From Leishmania infantum JPCM5 (lineage: Eukaryota > Euglenozoa > Kinetoplastea > Trypanosomatida > Trypanosomatidae), in the NCBI RefSeq assembly GCF_000002875.2, contig NC_009414.2, forward strand, positions 1,008,155-1,072,154: a stretch of 64,000 bases of DNA, read 5' to 3'. A program made the position numbers and the translations under genes. Numbering within the stretch: the stretch's first letter is position 1; each line of letters opens with the position of its first letter. This document shows, piece by piece, positions 1 through 10,981 of the stretch. Under the pieces are notes generated by a model. The model was not told the DNA's origin. It saw nothing but the letters and a program-made list of their open reading frames with translations, and ran no database searches.

Positions 1-1987
1 AGTGCGGCGTGATGAACAAGTAGCCTTGCTTCAGCGCGGACCCTTCGACCCAGGCGCAGTTGAAGGAATCCAAGAGCGTCTCGCCAGCTAAGTCCGGAAA
101 CGACTTGCGAAAGACGCCCTCGATGTTGTTGCGCACCGCGCCGGTGACACCAGTGGCGTCGAGCAGGGCGCCGCCGACTGCGCGGCCCACCGTGAAGGGC
201 GCCTTCAGCACTTCGAAGCCGCCTTGCACGGCCCCACGCGCAACACCGCCAAGTGATATTCCTGCGTCGCCAGCGGGCTGATTGAGCGAGGCGAGCTGGA
301 CTGGTGGTTGAAACGTCGTCGTGGCATCCAGCTCCTGCTTCGAAAAGAGCACCGTCTTATAGCCCGCCGCATTCTGTTTTTTGCGCCTCATGCGTGACAC
401 CGCCGCCTCGACTTCCGAGTCGGGGACCTCGACAAAGCCGGTATGCGCGAACCCGCTGCGCGAGAAGCTGAGGATGGCCGCTTGCTTCTGGGTCGGTATC
501 TCTGCAGTGCGCATCTCAGAGTACACCATGCACGTCACTCGCGCAAACTCGGGTGCGCCGTCCACCAGCGTCACCATGTGCAGAACCTCATCCCGCGCAG
601 CACCCATATTCAGCGAGTCTTGTATGATGGCGGTCGGGCCGACTCGCGGCGGCTGCTCGATGAGCGCGTACATTGTGTACAGGCGGCGCTCGTTGTCCTC
701 GCTGCTGCCGATAGCCCACGCGCACGCCGGCAGGCTGGAGAGATCCGCTGCGTCTTCAACGATCACCTCGCCGGCGGGAGACGTGAATGGGTCCACCTCA
801 GCGCAGTCGGTCTCCAGCACGTCACACAGGAAGTCGGCCTGCGTGTCCGCGCTGCCGAGAATGTAGTTGCAGTAGACAAAGTACGCCAAGCTGCCGGGGC
901 GGATAAGGCGGATGTAATACGTGGAAACGGGCTCATTATAGGTGAAGCTGGCCAGGTTACTAAAGACGTTGGGGCGGGAGGCCATGACGACCGCCCCAAG
1001 TGCATCCTCCAGGGTGGAGGTGAGGAACAGGTAAGATGGTTCAGACTGCGCCAAGGCATTCAGGTCCTCCGGCGTCATCTCCGCCAGTTCGTCGGCGACG
1101 GGGAGAACGGAGCGTGAGCTGCTCTTCTCAGGCCGTTGTGGCAAGGCTGTCTGAGCACCTGACTCCGCCGCCGCCGCCAAGCCGGCCATCGTGTCTTCGG
1201 CACTGCCGCGGCTAGACTGACTATTCGGCAACGGATCAAAGTTCTGTGTCCGCTTCGTGGTCGGCGTCGTCGCCGCCGTCGCGGATGCCTCTGCTTCGGC
1301 GGCAGTGGTAGCCTTCTTCTTTCGTCCCTTCTTGGGAGCGGCACCGCCAGGCGCTGATTCGCTGTAACAGTCGTGCGGCGGCGGTGGCTCTCCGTCCGCT
1401 ACGTCATCCTCGAGCAGCTGGTGATTCCTGCGGCGCCCTGCATGCACAGTCGATACGGCCGCCGTTTCGGACACCTCACGCTCTCTGTCTGCTGTCGGCA
1501 TCGCGCCCGTCGGGGCCGTGGAAGCGGTTGGCTCCCTGGTCGCCAGTGCGGTGTTAGAGACTGACGATTCTCTGAAGAACGCTGCCTTGCCGCGGCCCAA
1601 GCTCTCGCAGCCCTTGCCCCACCATGCATCAATCTCATTGTAGAATGCGCCCATCTGTGTCACGAAGGTGCTGAAAAAGTTCAACAGCAGTGGCTCCGCC
1701 GCCTCCGGATTGGCGGCCAGCACAGGTGCCATAGCCTCGCCCATGTTGACCAGATCCTCCAGACAGCTGGACAGGTTCGTGCACGCCCTCATCGCGAAGC
1801 GGCTCAGCTCACTTGCGGCAGCGAGCAGATCCGTCGTGGGGCCGGTGTTGCTTTGTATGCCATCTCGCAGGCCCTGTGACATGAGGGCCAGCTCGTCGCT
1901 GATGCCACGGTTGTGGGCGGAAATGTTCTGCACATGCTGCACGAAACTCCTCTGAATCTCAGCTGGAGTGCGGTTTTTCGCGCTCAT
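1..1987 (-). CDS. GRAM-domain protein, 3' part cut by window edge
   Basis: An open frame of 662 codons starts at ATG 1987 and runs without a stop off the left edge. The N-terminal ~125 residues are helical in character. A low-complexity Ala/Thr/Lys-rich linker follows (about residues 170-270), then an unrecognised globular part. The last ~35 visible residues read FRKSFPDL...SFNCAWVEG...LKQGYLFITPH, the characteristic first half of a GRAM domain, a membrane-lipid (PH-like) binding fold. GRAM proteins of this type often act at membrane contact sites in lipid transfer; whether a VASt/StART-like domain follows lies outside the window. G/C at codon position 3 is strong throughout. The GRAM call is good. 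The function is inference. Confidence 0.8.
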   Translation of the reverse strand, partial: MSAKNRTPAEIQRSFVQHVQNISAHNRGISDELALMSQGLRDGIQSNTGPTTDLLAAASELSRFAMRACTNLSSCLEDLVNMGEAMAPVLAANPEAAEPLLLNFFSTFVTQMGAFYNEIDAWWGKGCESLGRGKAAFFRESSVSNTALATREPTASTAPTGAMPTADREREVSETAAVSTVHAGRRRNHQLLEDDVADGEPPPPHDCYSESAPGGAAPKKGRKKKATTAAEAEASATAATTPTTKRTQNFDPLPNSQSSRGSAEDTMAGLAAAAESGAQTALPQRPEKSSSRSVLPVADELAEMTPEDLNALAQSEPSYLFLTSTLEDALGAVVMASRPNVFSNLASFTYNEPVSTYYIRLIRPGSLAYFVYCNYILGSADTQADFLCDVLETDCAEVDPFTSPAGEVIVEDAADLSSLPACAWAIGSSEDNERRLYTMYALIEQPPRVGPTAIIQDSLNMGAARDEVLHMVTLVDGAPEFARVTCMVYSEMRTAEIPTQKQAAILSFSRSGFAHTGFVEVPDSEVEAAVSRMRRKKQNAAGYKTVLFSKQELDATTTFQPPVQLASLNQPAGDAGISLGGVARGAVQGGFEVLKAPFTVGRAVGGALLDATGVTGAVRNNIEGVFRKSFPDLAGETLLDSFNCAWVEGSALKQGYLFITPH

Positions 1988-4788
1988 GTTCGCTTCTCGG
2001 TCGAAGCGCGCACAATCGCAAAAGGAGTAACGGCAGCGGAGGACAAAGGATGTGTGTAGAGAAGAGGGTCAAGTCACCGCCTGCTGCCTGTGCGTAGTTT
2101 GGCTGGGTTTTTGTGTTCGTATTAGTCAGAAATAACAGCGGGCAAGGATCGGACAGGGGCATCAATCAGACCTGCGCACGGAGTACGAGTGCGTGAGAGG
2201 CTTAAACGGCACGAAAACAAAAACGTAAGCGAGGCAGAGCAGTAGCCCATCACCGCAGCGCCAAACGAACACAACGGTAAAGGTGAGAAACACTTCAAGC
2301 CCAGCCGCAACACTGAGACAAAACACGTGAAAGAGGCGGATGAGTAGCACAAATGCACAGAAAAAAAAAAGAACGCCGGCAGCGAGAGGAGGAGAGGCGA
2401 CACGCAGTCTACAGTGCAAGATAAAAGCGCATACGAGTTCGACGAAGCTCGAGCTGCTCCACCGAAAGTTAGCGTTCGCGCCTTCGCGCAAATCCCTCCT
2501 CTGTCCTTGTTTCTTTTTCGAATTCCTCTGCTGACAGCGGCGCGGCCTGAGGCGAGTGCAGTTTGAGCGATGAGAGAGAGACAGAGAGGTAAGAAGGCGA
2601 GGTCGAGCAACGTAAGTCAGGCCGGAGGATTACAGTAAAGCATTGGGGGAGGGGTAAGAAAGTGAATGCACCGGCGTGTGGGGTGGCGAGTGGAGTCGTG
2701 AAGCGTTTTTCCTTGTACAAAGGGAAGCGATGATCAAGATGAAGCATTCGTGAGCGAGATACACGAGCAAACACGCAGGCACAATCAATAAATGACAGGC
2801 GGTGGCGATGGCGTGCAGAAGCGATGCAGCAGGCAGACGCTAGCGCGCACTAAGCACAAAGATGACGTGTTGCTGTCGACTTCGCAGCCCGACGAAAACA
2901 CCAAAAGGGGATGACGTTCTCTGTCACACACGTCTCGGCGCGCGCGTGTGTGTTTGTGTGCGCATGTTTGGCACGCATGGGAACACCGAAGGAAAAGGAG
3001 GGAAAAGGCGGAGAATGGGGATTGAAGCAAAACAAGTGCCAGCACCAGAAGGATGGACGGCGCATGTGGTTAAGCGCTCACAACAGGATGAGCATCGCGG
3101 CGGTCCATTAGCTACGAGGACCAGCTTTGCAGTGGTGGCGGTGATGGTGTACAGAGACTACCCGGGGCGTGGTTCGACACCTCCTCCACGCAGACTCAAA
3201 GGCGACAGTTTCGCGGCACCGCCATGTACGTCGCGTCACCTTGGTGCGGCTTTGCCATTGCTTGGCGCCGTCCGGCATTCGACGCATCAAGCAAACAGTG
3301 ACGCGTTCGCTCGCCCTTTCTGCGTTGCTCTCTTTTTTCTTCGTCCCCGTGAGAAACCATCGATACGCATGTTTGTAGATGCGTGTTGAGCGAGTTCTTC
3401 CCGCGCCCCTTCTCCGTCCCTGTCGCGTAACGACTCACTTCTTCGGTAAGGGGCCGCGCAAGCGGCGGTGGCACAGGTGAAAGGCTAGAATAGCTGCGTG
3501 AGAACGAGGCCTGCGAAAGGAGAGAGAGGAAGAAGAAGCTCCTCCAAATCAAGTGAAACAAGAAACACAAGGAGAGGCTCCAACGGCAAACACCTTTCGT
3601 GCTCTCGATGTGTCCGTTCTCTGCCATACAGCATGCGTCCAGCACCACCCTGCTCTACCCCCCCCCACCCGCCTTGCCACAAGCCCCATCGCCTGGTGCA
3701 ATGCAACCGTAGTCACGGGCGTTGCAGCAATGCGCCGGCTCAGCCAGCGGAGCATGTCCTCTGCCTCACACACTACCCACCCATCCGCTCCTCTTCCCAT
3801 TGTGCCGGTCGCCACCCCCGGTGCATCCCCCTCGCTGCGACACTCAGGCACTCCGCACGCCAGTAAGCCGTGTGAGCGCCGAGTGAGGGATGCGTTCGAG
3901 TCACGCGGGCACTCTGCCCATTACGTGGATGGCACAGACGTGTTCACTGTCGCAGACCACTCCGACGTCACGCCGTCCAGGACATGACCGCCGACACATC
4001 AGCAGCGGCACATACGCACTGACCTCCCCCTCACCAACGCCGTAGATACTCGACCCTGTCGCCGCCAGAGATAGCTCTGCGTTGGCAGGGATGGGGGTGG
4101 GGGAGGGGGGCTGCCCGGCTTCCTCACACACAGAGTGTGGGGTGCACCGGGCCCTGACGATACCACGCACTGAGAGGCGCACCCCCTGAGGAAGGCAGAA
4201 CAAAAGAAGAAAAAGGCTTCGAACACGGTCAACGTACACGCAAGACGATAGAACGAGAAAGAGCGTGCGCACACCTGGAAGGTAAAAAAGGAAAGGTGAA
4301 GGAAAACAAAGGTGAAGGAGGATGAGGAAGTTTTCACAGCTGCGGATCGCACACACGCGCACGCACATGCAGACAATCTTCTCTCTCCTCTGTGTCTATG
4401 TCTGTAAGTGTGTGTGTGTGTGTTTGTTTGAAGTCCCTCGCTCGCCCGCCCGCTTCCCTTTTTGCCCCCTTTCCCCTCCCATTCAGAGAGGTACTCCGCA
4501 AGAATCATCAGCACACCAGGCATGCACCATCGCGCAGGTCTCGATCCTCCGGCATGAGAGCAAAAAAAAGTACGACCCGGCAGAAACTTTAAACCAGCAG
4601 GAGACGTGGCTCAGCGCGCCTCAGCCCTTCGAAGCACAGATGAAGCACGACAAGTGGAGAAGGAAAACAAACAACAAACCTACACGAGTGCTCTTCTTGC
4701 TCTCCTTTTCCCGCTTCGCCCTTGGCACACATGCATGCGTGAGCATCCACCAACTCCCCACATTTGAAGGAAAAGAGAAGCACACACG
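1988..4788. other. Intergenic spacer, 2.8 kb
   Basis: No gene seen. It lies between the stop of the DENN gene and the start of the GRAM gene, and holds the 622-bp SIDER-like repeat (3567-4188), a TG run near 4408-4430 and many short purine runs (pyrimidine tracts on the transcribed strand). Confidence 0.6.
3567..4188 (-). repeat. SIDER-like retroposon, copy 1
   Basis: About 622 bp that recur almost base for base at 21599-22221 in the same orientation. One visible substitution is the C/T in gaccctg(t)cgccgcc; the length difference between copies is about one base. It lies about 600 bp downstream of the stop of the DENN gene, i.e. in its likely 3'UTR. Size, degenerate ORF-free content and 3'UTR position fit the SIDER family of truncated retroposons known in Leishmania, some of which affect mRNA stability. 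I see no clear target-site duplication or poly(A) tail. The repeat is directly visible; the SIDER name is inference. Confidence 0.65.
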
Positions 4789-7620
4789 TCACCGGCCCGC
4801 CCCAGTCATGCCACTCTCGTAAATCATCACGAAGAAGTTGTTCATAGAGGCGATTGCAGCCTTCCCCTCCGGCACCAGCTCCAAGCGCGCCAGCAGTGCC
4901 GCGGCCGCCGCTCGCGCCTCGGCCGAGGGGCTTGTAAGCTGCATGCCCACTGCGTTTAGCCCTCCAACCGCCAGTGGCATGCGTCGGAGAAAGAGCTTCA
5001 AGTCGCACGCGGTGTTAAGCAGATCCAGCAACGCTTGTAGCGTCCGTTGCACCGGGGTTTCACCCCACGCGCAGTGTCGCAGAGCCACGCAGTGTAGTAG
5101 CAAGGCTGGATTCTCACCGCGGTGCAAAATGTGAGTGCGGATGTTGTCCATCATGGACGTCAGCATCATCTCCGACCGCAGTGCCGAAAGGGAACGGTGA
5201 GCGAAGGTTGAATAGAGCGCATTCGGCACCGACACACTGGCCCCGTTGACGTAACCGACGAGGACCACGGTGTAGACAAAGTCCTCCACCATCAGTCGAA
5301 GACGGTGGCTCCGCTCGACGGCGCCGATGCGCAGCGCGCGGAGGTGATAGATGGTGTTCAGCAGCTGTTTGTACAGCTGCTGCAGGGGGGCAGGAAAGTT
5401 GCGCAGTGCCTCGGCGTCGTTTCCACCGCCGACACCAACGGCGTTCGCCAGGCCAGCTGTCGCCGCTGACCAGTTGCCGCCGGCAGATGACGACAGGCCC
5501 GTCGTCTTGCGCTGCAGTCGCTCTGCCGCCGTGATGACGGATTTGTTGTCAAGGTCGCACAGCAGATCCCAGCCCCACGGGTTGACGTTGTCGAAGATGG
5601 GGTTGAGGGTTCCAACGATGTAGCCTGGAACCTGCATGAAGTAATTCACGCTGCTCACGGAGACGTATGGGAACACCTTTCGCGCCATGAAGTCCCGGTC
5701 CAGCATGTTGCCGATGATGCCGAGCGAGAGGGCAGCCTCGCACACGTCGGCCGCCTCGCCTTTGCGAGAGAGGATGAGGATCTTCTTCTCCGTGAGGATG
5801 CCGAGAAGAAGATGTAGCGACGACGGGCCGAGGGTCTCGATGAGACTCTCGAGGCTGTACCGTGTGAACACGATGTCGTTCGACTCCGGCGAGAGCGGGA
5901 TTTTGGCCTTGATGGTGTTGCCGAAGGGGGCGTCGTTATAGTAAACGTACGCCTGCTGCCCACTACTTAGGGTGCAGTACTTGCTGATCTCTGCCGTGAG
6001 CTGGTCCACCTTGGCCCGCCCTGCAGCCACCATCCCCGCTGCATTGTTCACCGAGTCGTAGCAACGCTTCAGGATGCGCTGCAGCTCCCGCACCGCGCTC
6101 TTGTCGGTGCCGTTGACGTCACAGCAGTACTGAGCGGCAGCAACGAGAATAGGAAAGAACGGCTCGAGCCACACCAGCGATGGCCCGAGCACGGCGACGC
6201 TCTTGGTGATGCCGCCGCGGCGGGCGGTGCTGTCGCGCTTTGAAACAACAGCGCACAGGCCAAACAGTACCGGTCGCGATGCTTCAGTCGAAGCACCCTG
6301 GCCGCCCTTCTCCGTGGCCGCCGCAGCGACGGCGGCAGTGGACGACGCATCTACATGATGTCCCCCGGCGACCGAGTCTGCGTCACTGTCGTCGCCGCTG
6401 CTCGTCGGATCGGTTCTTGGCAGCATCAAGTGGCCAGACTGCTCCATAGAGCTCGTGGTGCTCTGCGTGTCAGCGCCGCCGCCGCCACCGGCTAAGCGCG
6501 GCTCCGGAGAAGCAGGGCTTCCTTCGCCGCTTAAGCCGGGATGACGGCCGCCGTACATGTCCGGCATGAAAGGAAGTCGGATATCGTGGACTGTTGTCTT
6601 GAAGGTATCGTTAGCGCTACTGCCCGGCTGCTCTTTCCTCGTAGAATTCATGGTGCTCAACGAACCGGCTTCCGTCAGTGGCGTGACGATGGACTCTGAG
6701 GCTGCCGCAGCAGAGGCGTCGCCGCTATTATTGGCCCGTGGCGCACCCGAAGCGGCTGCTGCGGCGGCCGTTTTTTTGCGCTGTAGGAGAGTCGTCATCG
6801 TCTTCAGCAAGCGGTCAAAGTTCGACACCTTCATTAGGTAGCCCTCCTGGCGTGCCACTGCAGCCGTTGTGTAATCTACAAGGACAAAAGTGTAGTCTCC
6901 AATGCTGCTACCCCCGCCACCGCCGCCCACTGCTGTAGAGGCACCGCCAAGGCCAACACCGCGTCCACCCGCGCCGCTTGTCGCCGCCGCACCAGCATCC
7001 ATTGTATTTGTGTCGCCGCCAGACGCAAAGGATACCGAGTAACTCCTGTCCAGCGTCGCCTCGTTCTTCAGCATCGCCTCTAGCTGCTTCGAGAAGCGCA
7101 CGACGTCGGCCGGTATGTTCGGCAGAGACGATATGTTTTCCATGGGGACCGCGCATGGAGCCTCGATTTCCGTATCCTTGTATCGCAACGACACCTCCTC
7201 CGTCGTGGCGTTGATAAGGAGAATTTCAGGCACATACCGCGCGGTCTCCTCGCCAGGGCGGCGCTCCCAGGCCGCCTGCGTGTCGCTGCTGCCGGTACTC
7301 GCCGAAGCACGTGCAAAGCGGTAGACGGGAAAGCGCAGGTACAAAGGGGGCTGCGGCCGATTCACGACGAAGACCGTGCGCGTCACATTGACCTTCTCGG
7401 CCCCGTCGGGAAGCATGACGTTAGCGAAGTACTCTGTGTGCCCGGCAATCCCGGGTGGCGCGCCAGACTCGATGGAGGAGAGCAAGGCCGTCGACGGAGA
7501 CGTTGGTACCGGGGGATAGCAGGCGCGCAGGCACGCGCCTGTGTCGATGTCGAACTCTGCCACGATCACGCTCGTCGCCAAAAGAGGGGCCGAGACGGCA
7601 GTGGCGGATGACTTCCGCAT
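4789..7620 (-). CDS. DENN-family protein, Afi1/SPA type
   Basis: 943 residues from ATG 7620. The N-terminus (SVIVAEFDIDTGACLRACYP) is a uDENN-like opening. A second block has FGLCAVVSKRDSTARRG and SLVWLEPFFPILVAAAQYCC. The C-terminal half has FTRYSLESLIETLGPSSL, ILTEKKILILSRK and VPGYIVGTLNPIFDN followed by WDLLCDLDNKSV, the pattern of the 'stabilization of polarity axis'/Afi1 branch of tripartite DENN proteins. DENN proteins act as Rab nucleotide exchange factors or adaptors in membrane traffic; Afi1 docks an Arf GTPase. Long Ala/Gly/Ser-rich inserts (about residues 200-240, 285-340, 370-440) separate the blocks, common in Leishmania orthologues. The Rab or Arf partner cannot be read from sequence. 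Confidence 0.78.
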   Translation of the reverse strand: MRKSSATAVSAPLLATSVIVAEFDIDTGACLRACYPPVPTSPSTALLSSIESGAPPGIAGHTEYFANVMLPDGAEKVNVTRTVFVVNRPQPPLYLRFPVYRFARASASTGSSDTQAAWERRPGEETARYVPEILLINATTEEVSLRYKDTEIEAPCAVPMENISSLPNIPADVVRFSKQLEAMLKNEATLDRSYSVSFASGGDTNTMDAGAAATSGAGGRGVGLGGASTAVGGGGGGSSIGDYTFVLVDYTTAAVARQEGYLMKVSNFDRLLKTMTTLLQRKKTAAAAAASGAPRANNSGDASAAAASESIVTPLTEAGSLSTMNSTRKEQPGSSANDTFKTTVHDIRLPFMPDMYGGRHPGLSGEGSPASPEPRLAGGGGGADTQSTTSSMEQSGHLMLPRTDPTSSGDDSDADSVAGGHHVDASSTAAVAAAATEKGGQGASTEASRPVLFGLCAVVSKRDSTARRGGITKSVAVLGPSLVWLEPFFPILVAAAQYCCDVNGTDKSAVRELQRILKRCYDSVNNAAGMVAAGRAKVDQLTAEISKYCTLSSGQQAYVYYNDAPFGNTIKAKIPLSPESNDIVFTRYSLESLIETLGPSSLHLLLGILTEKKILILSRKGEAADVCEAALSLGIIGNMLDRDFMARKVFPYVSVSSVNYFMQVPGYIVGTLNPIFDNVNPWGWDLLCDLDNKSVITAAERLQRKTTGLSSSAGGNWSAATAGLANAVGVGGGNDAEALRNFPAPLQQLYKQLLNTIYHLRALRIGAVERSHRLRLMVEDFVYTVVLVGYVNGASVSVPNALYSTFAHRSLSALRSEMMLTSMMDNIRTHILHRGENPALLLHCVALRHCAWGETPVQRTLQALLDLLNTACDLKLFLRRMPLAVGGLNAVGMQLTSPSAEARAAAAALLARLELVPEGKAAIASMNNFFVMIYESGMTGAGR

Positions 7621-8977
7621 GGCAAGTCGAGTGTGCTAAGTTGATGATGTGAGAGTGACAGGGCCGACAGGTAAGCGCGGGCGCACGTAGACAGAGACGC
7701 ACACGCTTTGAGCACGGTCACGCTTTCGGCCACACGCGCCACACTACCGCACGCCGACCGTTTCATGGGGGTGAGTAAAATGTGTGTGTGTGTGTGTGTG
7801 CATGTATTACGTGTGAGTCGTTCATACATGTGTACGCATGCGTGTATATTGTGTTTTGATTGTTATTTGTGTGTGTTTGGTGCTCCATAGAAAGGAAAAA
7901 AAGCGTTGAGGAGCCGTGACCGGAGAAGTGCAGAGGGCTCAACAATACAGAGAGATATGCGCAAGCGCGTTGATGCGCATTCGCAGAGGCCGCTGGCAGC
8001 GGCAAGGAAACGCACTTTCTGTGCAGTGGAAAAGAGTCTCAAAGACGGGGTGAGAGAGGAGCGGGGCATGCGCAACGTGCCTCAAGCAATCTGCCGCGCT
8101 CCTTGTCGCCCACCTTACCCCCACTCCCAAGCCCATCGCTCCAATTGGAATTTCGAAGCACGGGCGGTGAGGTGGCAGCAACCGACACAACACCCACCAC
8201 AGACGTTCAGCGGCCGAGCTCCTGGTACACCTCACACAGAAACTGACGAGATGGCCCGTCTCCAAGGGACTTCAATGTATTCCGTCATAGGCTGACGGGT
8301 TTGCCTCTAAAGGGGCGCTTGTCTTGCTCGGCTGTTTTATTTCTATGGCCACCCTTTGTGAAAGGAACACTTTAAAAAGCACAGGAAACACTTCTTACAC
8401 TAACCAACAGCGTAGAGCGCGGTGACGAATAATGAGGAGGATGCCAATCATTGGGGGTAGGGACACAACCCGCCCGCGTCCGTCTGTCACTTAGTTTGCG
8501 CGTGTGTTGATTGACGCGGCTGTGCTTTGCGTGCACCCCATTCTTTTAGAGGTCCGACACAGCACATAATGTGGGCGCGAGCATCGACAACAAAACGATA
8601 GCAACAAGCACAAGAGCTCCAAATAAGAATGATGTTCGACAACGAAAGAAAACAACAATGAGCGAGAACAGAGACGGCGTCGAATATAGAGCGAGGCGGG
8701 CGACGGGACGGTCGAACGCTTTTCTGCTGGTGTGTGCACGTGCAGACACGTCCAAGGGAGAGGGATATAGGAGCACCTAAACGAAAGAACACACGTCGAG
8801 CAAGCACACGTACAAAATAAAAAAATGCATTCAGCAAGACCACGAGCAAGGGAAAAAATGAGTAGGAGCCACACGTCGAGGAGAACCGCCAGCATACAGA
8901 GTCGCATGTGCGCCATCCCTGGAAACTCGTCTCTTTCCAGATATATGTCTTTCTGTTGTTGTTTTCCCTTTTCATTA
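7621..8977. other. Intergenic spacer
   Basis: No gene seen. It contains a TG run around 7782-7801 followed by T/G-rich DNA, and would hold the SGT 3'UTR and the DENN 5'UTR. Confidence 0.6.
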
Positions 8978-10204
8978 TCAAGGACTCCTATTCGGGTTCG
9001 TAAACATGAGGTTCTGGAACTTCATCATCAGATTCATGACATCGGGGTCACCGAGATACTTCTGGAAGGCGCCGTAGCCGTTGGCTTGCACATCCGCCAT
9101 GATGCCCGCCAGCTTCGGGTTCTTACGCACCTCCTCCTCCTGCAGCTGCTCGATGGCGGCACGGTTCACCTTGCCGAACGGCGTTACAACATTGCCCTCC
9201 TCGTCCACGTTGCGCATGCCCATGTCGGCACCGAGGCGGTTCAGCTCCGCTGGGTCCATGCCGCCCTGGCTGAACTTGCTCGCCATGTTGGCAACCAGGT
9301 TGCTAAACTCGGGATTCTGCATCATGCGCTGCGCCGTCTCCATGAACTGCGGGTTGCTCATCATGTTCGCGAACTGGCTCATGTCCGGCATGCCACCCAT
9401 CTCGGGAAAGCCGCCCATGCCCGGGAAGCCGCCCATACCGCCGCCCGTGCTGAGGGCAGTCGCCTTCGCCTTCTCCTCCGCGCGCTTAAGGTCCTCCTTG
9501 TGGGTGGCATTGTCGGGGTCGAGCTCGCACGCCTTGGTGAAGGCGTCGACAGCGCGGCTGTAATTCTCCTGGTAGAAGAGAGCCGTTCCCAGGCGGGAGT
9601 ACGACTTCGAGTACTCGGGGTTGATGATGATGGCGCGCTCGCAGTCAATGATAGCGTTGTTGTAGTCCTTGAGGTGCGTGTGAGCCGCGGCGCGGTTTGC
9701 GAAGAAGACGGCGTTGTCCGGCTGTAGCTCAATCGCCTTAGTGTAGTACGCGATCGCCTCCTTGTACTTGGCCTGGCTCATCAACTCGTTGCCCTTGTTC
9801 TTAATCTGCTCCGCTGTGAGGCCCTCATAAGGGTTGTTGCGCTGGTTAAACTTCTCGCGCGCCTTCTCCAGCCGCTGCGCGTATTCGTCGGAGCCTTTCT
9901 CGACGCCCTTGAAATAGCCCTTCTTCTCCAGCAGCTCCACAAAGCATACGAATTTTTCGTCCTGCTCGACGCCGCTGCGACGCTCGTGCTCGCGCAGCGC
10001 TGTCTTGAAGGCCTCCAGCACGTCCACCTCCGTGTCGTGCAGACCGCCGCTGCCAGCCGGGTCGACGCCGAACTCCTCACCAAGCATCTGCGCCACCGCC
10101 TCAGCGCGCTCGGGGTTCTCGACCTGCGACCGGCGTATCATCCGGATGAAGGAGAAGACGAGCTTCCTGTGATCATCTGTGATGGGCAGATCTCTCTCCT
10201 CCAT
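8978..10204 (-). CDS. SGT: Small glutamine-rich TPR protein (co-chaperone)
   Basis: 408 residues from ATG 10204. Order: an N-terminal helical dimerisation region (SFIRMIRRSQ, about residues 10-90), three TPR motifs (about 130-235; EQIKNKGNELMSQAKYKEAI, then NAVFFANRAAAHTHLKDYNN and KSYSRLGTALFYQENYSRAV), a Gly/Met-rich stretch (GGFPGMGGFPEMGGMPDMS) and a C-terminal DP/STI1-like helical region with repeated NPQF/NPEF motifs. SGT binds the EEVD tails of HSP70/HSP90 through its TPR clamp and works in cytosolic protein quality control; Leishmania SGT has been described as a stable component of HSP70/HSP90 complexes. Length and architecture are standard. Confidence 0.95.
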   Translation of the reverse strand: MEERDLPITDDHRKLVFSFIRMIRRSQVENPERAEAVAQMLGEEFGVDPAGSGGLHDTEVDVLEAFKTALREHERRSGVEQDEKFVCFVELLEKKGYFKGVEKGSDEYAQRLEKAREKFNQRNNPYEGLTAEQIKNKGNELMSQAKYKEAIAYYTKAIELQPDNAVFFANRAAAHTHLKDYNNAIIDCERAIIINPEYSKSYSRLGTALFYQENYSRAVDAFTKACELDPDNATHKEDLKRAEEKAKATALSTGGGMGGFPGMGGFPEMGGMPDMSQFANMMSNPQFMETAQRMMQNPEFSNLVANMASKFSQGGMDPAELNRLGADMGMRNVDEEGNVVTPFGKVNRAAIEQLQEEEVRKNPKLAGIMADVQANGYGAFQKYLGDPDVMNLMMKFQNLMFTNPNRSP

Positions 10205-10981
10205 TGTGTGAAGCGCGAGAGCGGAGAGTGAAGAGGCGCTGCGGCAAGTAAGGAAAAAGGAGAAAAGAAGAGCTGTGAAGCGTAACGGAGCGAGAATGCG
10301 TACGTGTGCCAGTAAAGAAGAATGAAAGCCAAGTACTTACGTGCCTACGCGGCCTTTCGAGGACTCTTCTGTGGGTGCGTGCTCGTGTACGTACGCAGGG
10401 TCGTAGATTCCAGCAGCGGTGTTTCCGTTGTTGCATGGGGAAGAAGAGAGAAGGCGATAGAGGGAAGAGAACATCAGCTGTTAAGGAGAGACGCAGGCGA
10501 CTGCAGCTGCTCGAGGCGTGCAAGGTTGATCAGCAGTACGAGGCGTGTGTCTCCGCTCGACACTGCAGCCCGCTTCAAAGGCAGCAGCAGGCGCATACAT
10601 GCCCCACCCTCGACTGATCGTGGAAGCCGCAAATCTCCCCCCAAAGGCGTCATAAGAAGGTCAATGCGCCGCATCAGTTGAGGCGCTCGTGCCTCAGCCC
10701 CAGCATCGACTACGGCGTCACCAGCACGTTGTGCATGAACAGTGCCACGTCACGTGCGCTAACCTGGGCTGCGGCGGGAGTAAAGATGAAGAGAGCAGTT
10801 GTTAGTCACGCAAATCGCCAAACCAAACGAATGCGTCCGCGCATACGCCGGTGGCCAAAAGACCTGGCACGGCTCAGGTGCGGGCACAAAAAAAAAAACA
10901 TCACCAGCACAGACCAATACGAGGAGGCAGGTGCAACACGCATTACGCAGCTGCTCGCAGGAGCAACGCGGGTGGTCGAAC
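10205..10981. other. Intergenic spacer
   Basis: Beyond the SGT splice-acceptor tract I see nothing gene-like. There is a purine-rich stretch around 10430-10500 (pyrimidine tract on the minus strand) and an A9 run near 10889. Confidence 0.55.
10239..10273 (-). promoter_or_regulatory. Likely trans-splice acceptor of SGT
   Basis: On the coding strand a ~28-nt C/T-rich tract (CTCTTCTTTTCTCCTTTTTCC core) is followed by GCCGCAG. The AG is at 10240-10239, giving a 5'UTR of about 34 nt before the SGT ATG. This is the usual layout for spliced-leader addition. Inference from pattern only. Confidence 0.5.

Noticed and set aside
2122..2774. Minus-strand frames of 100-160 codons between the GRAM and DENN genes
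   Set aside because: Ser/Leu/Phe/Arg low-complexity readings of C/T-rich tracts; these look like UTR and splice-acceptor sequence.
8825..9727. 300-codon plus-strand open frame
   Set aside because: It is antisense to the SGT gene. Its His/Leu/Arg-rich composition is the mirror of the SGT codons.
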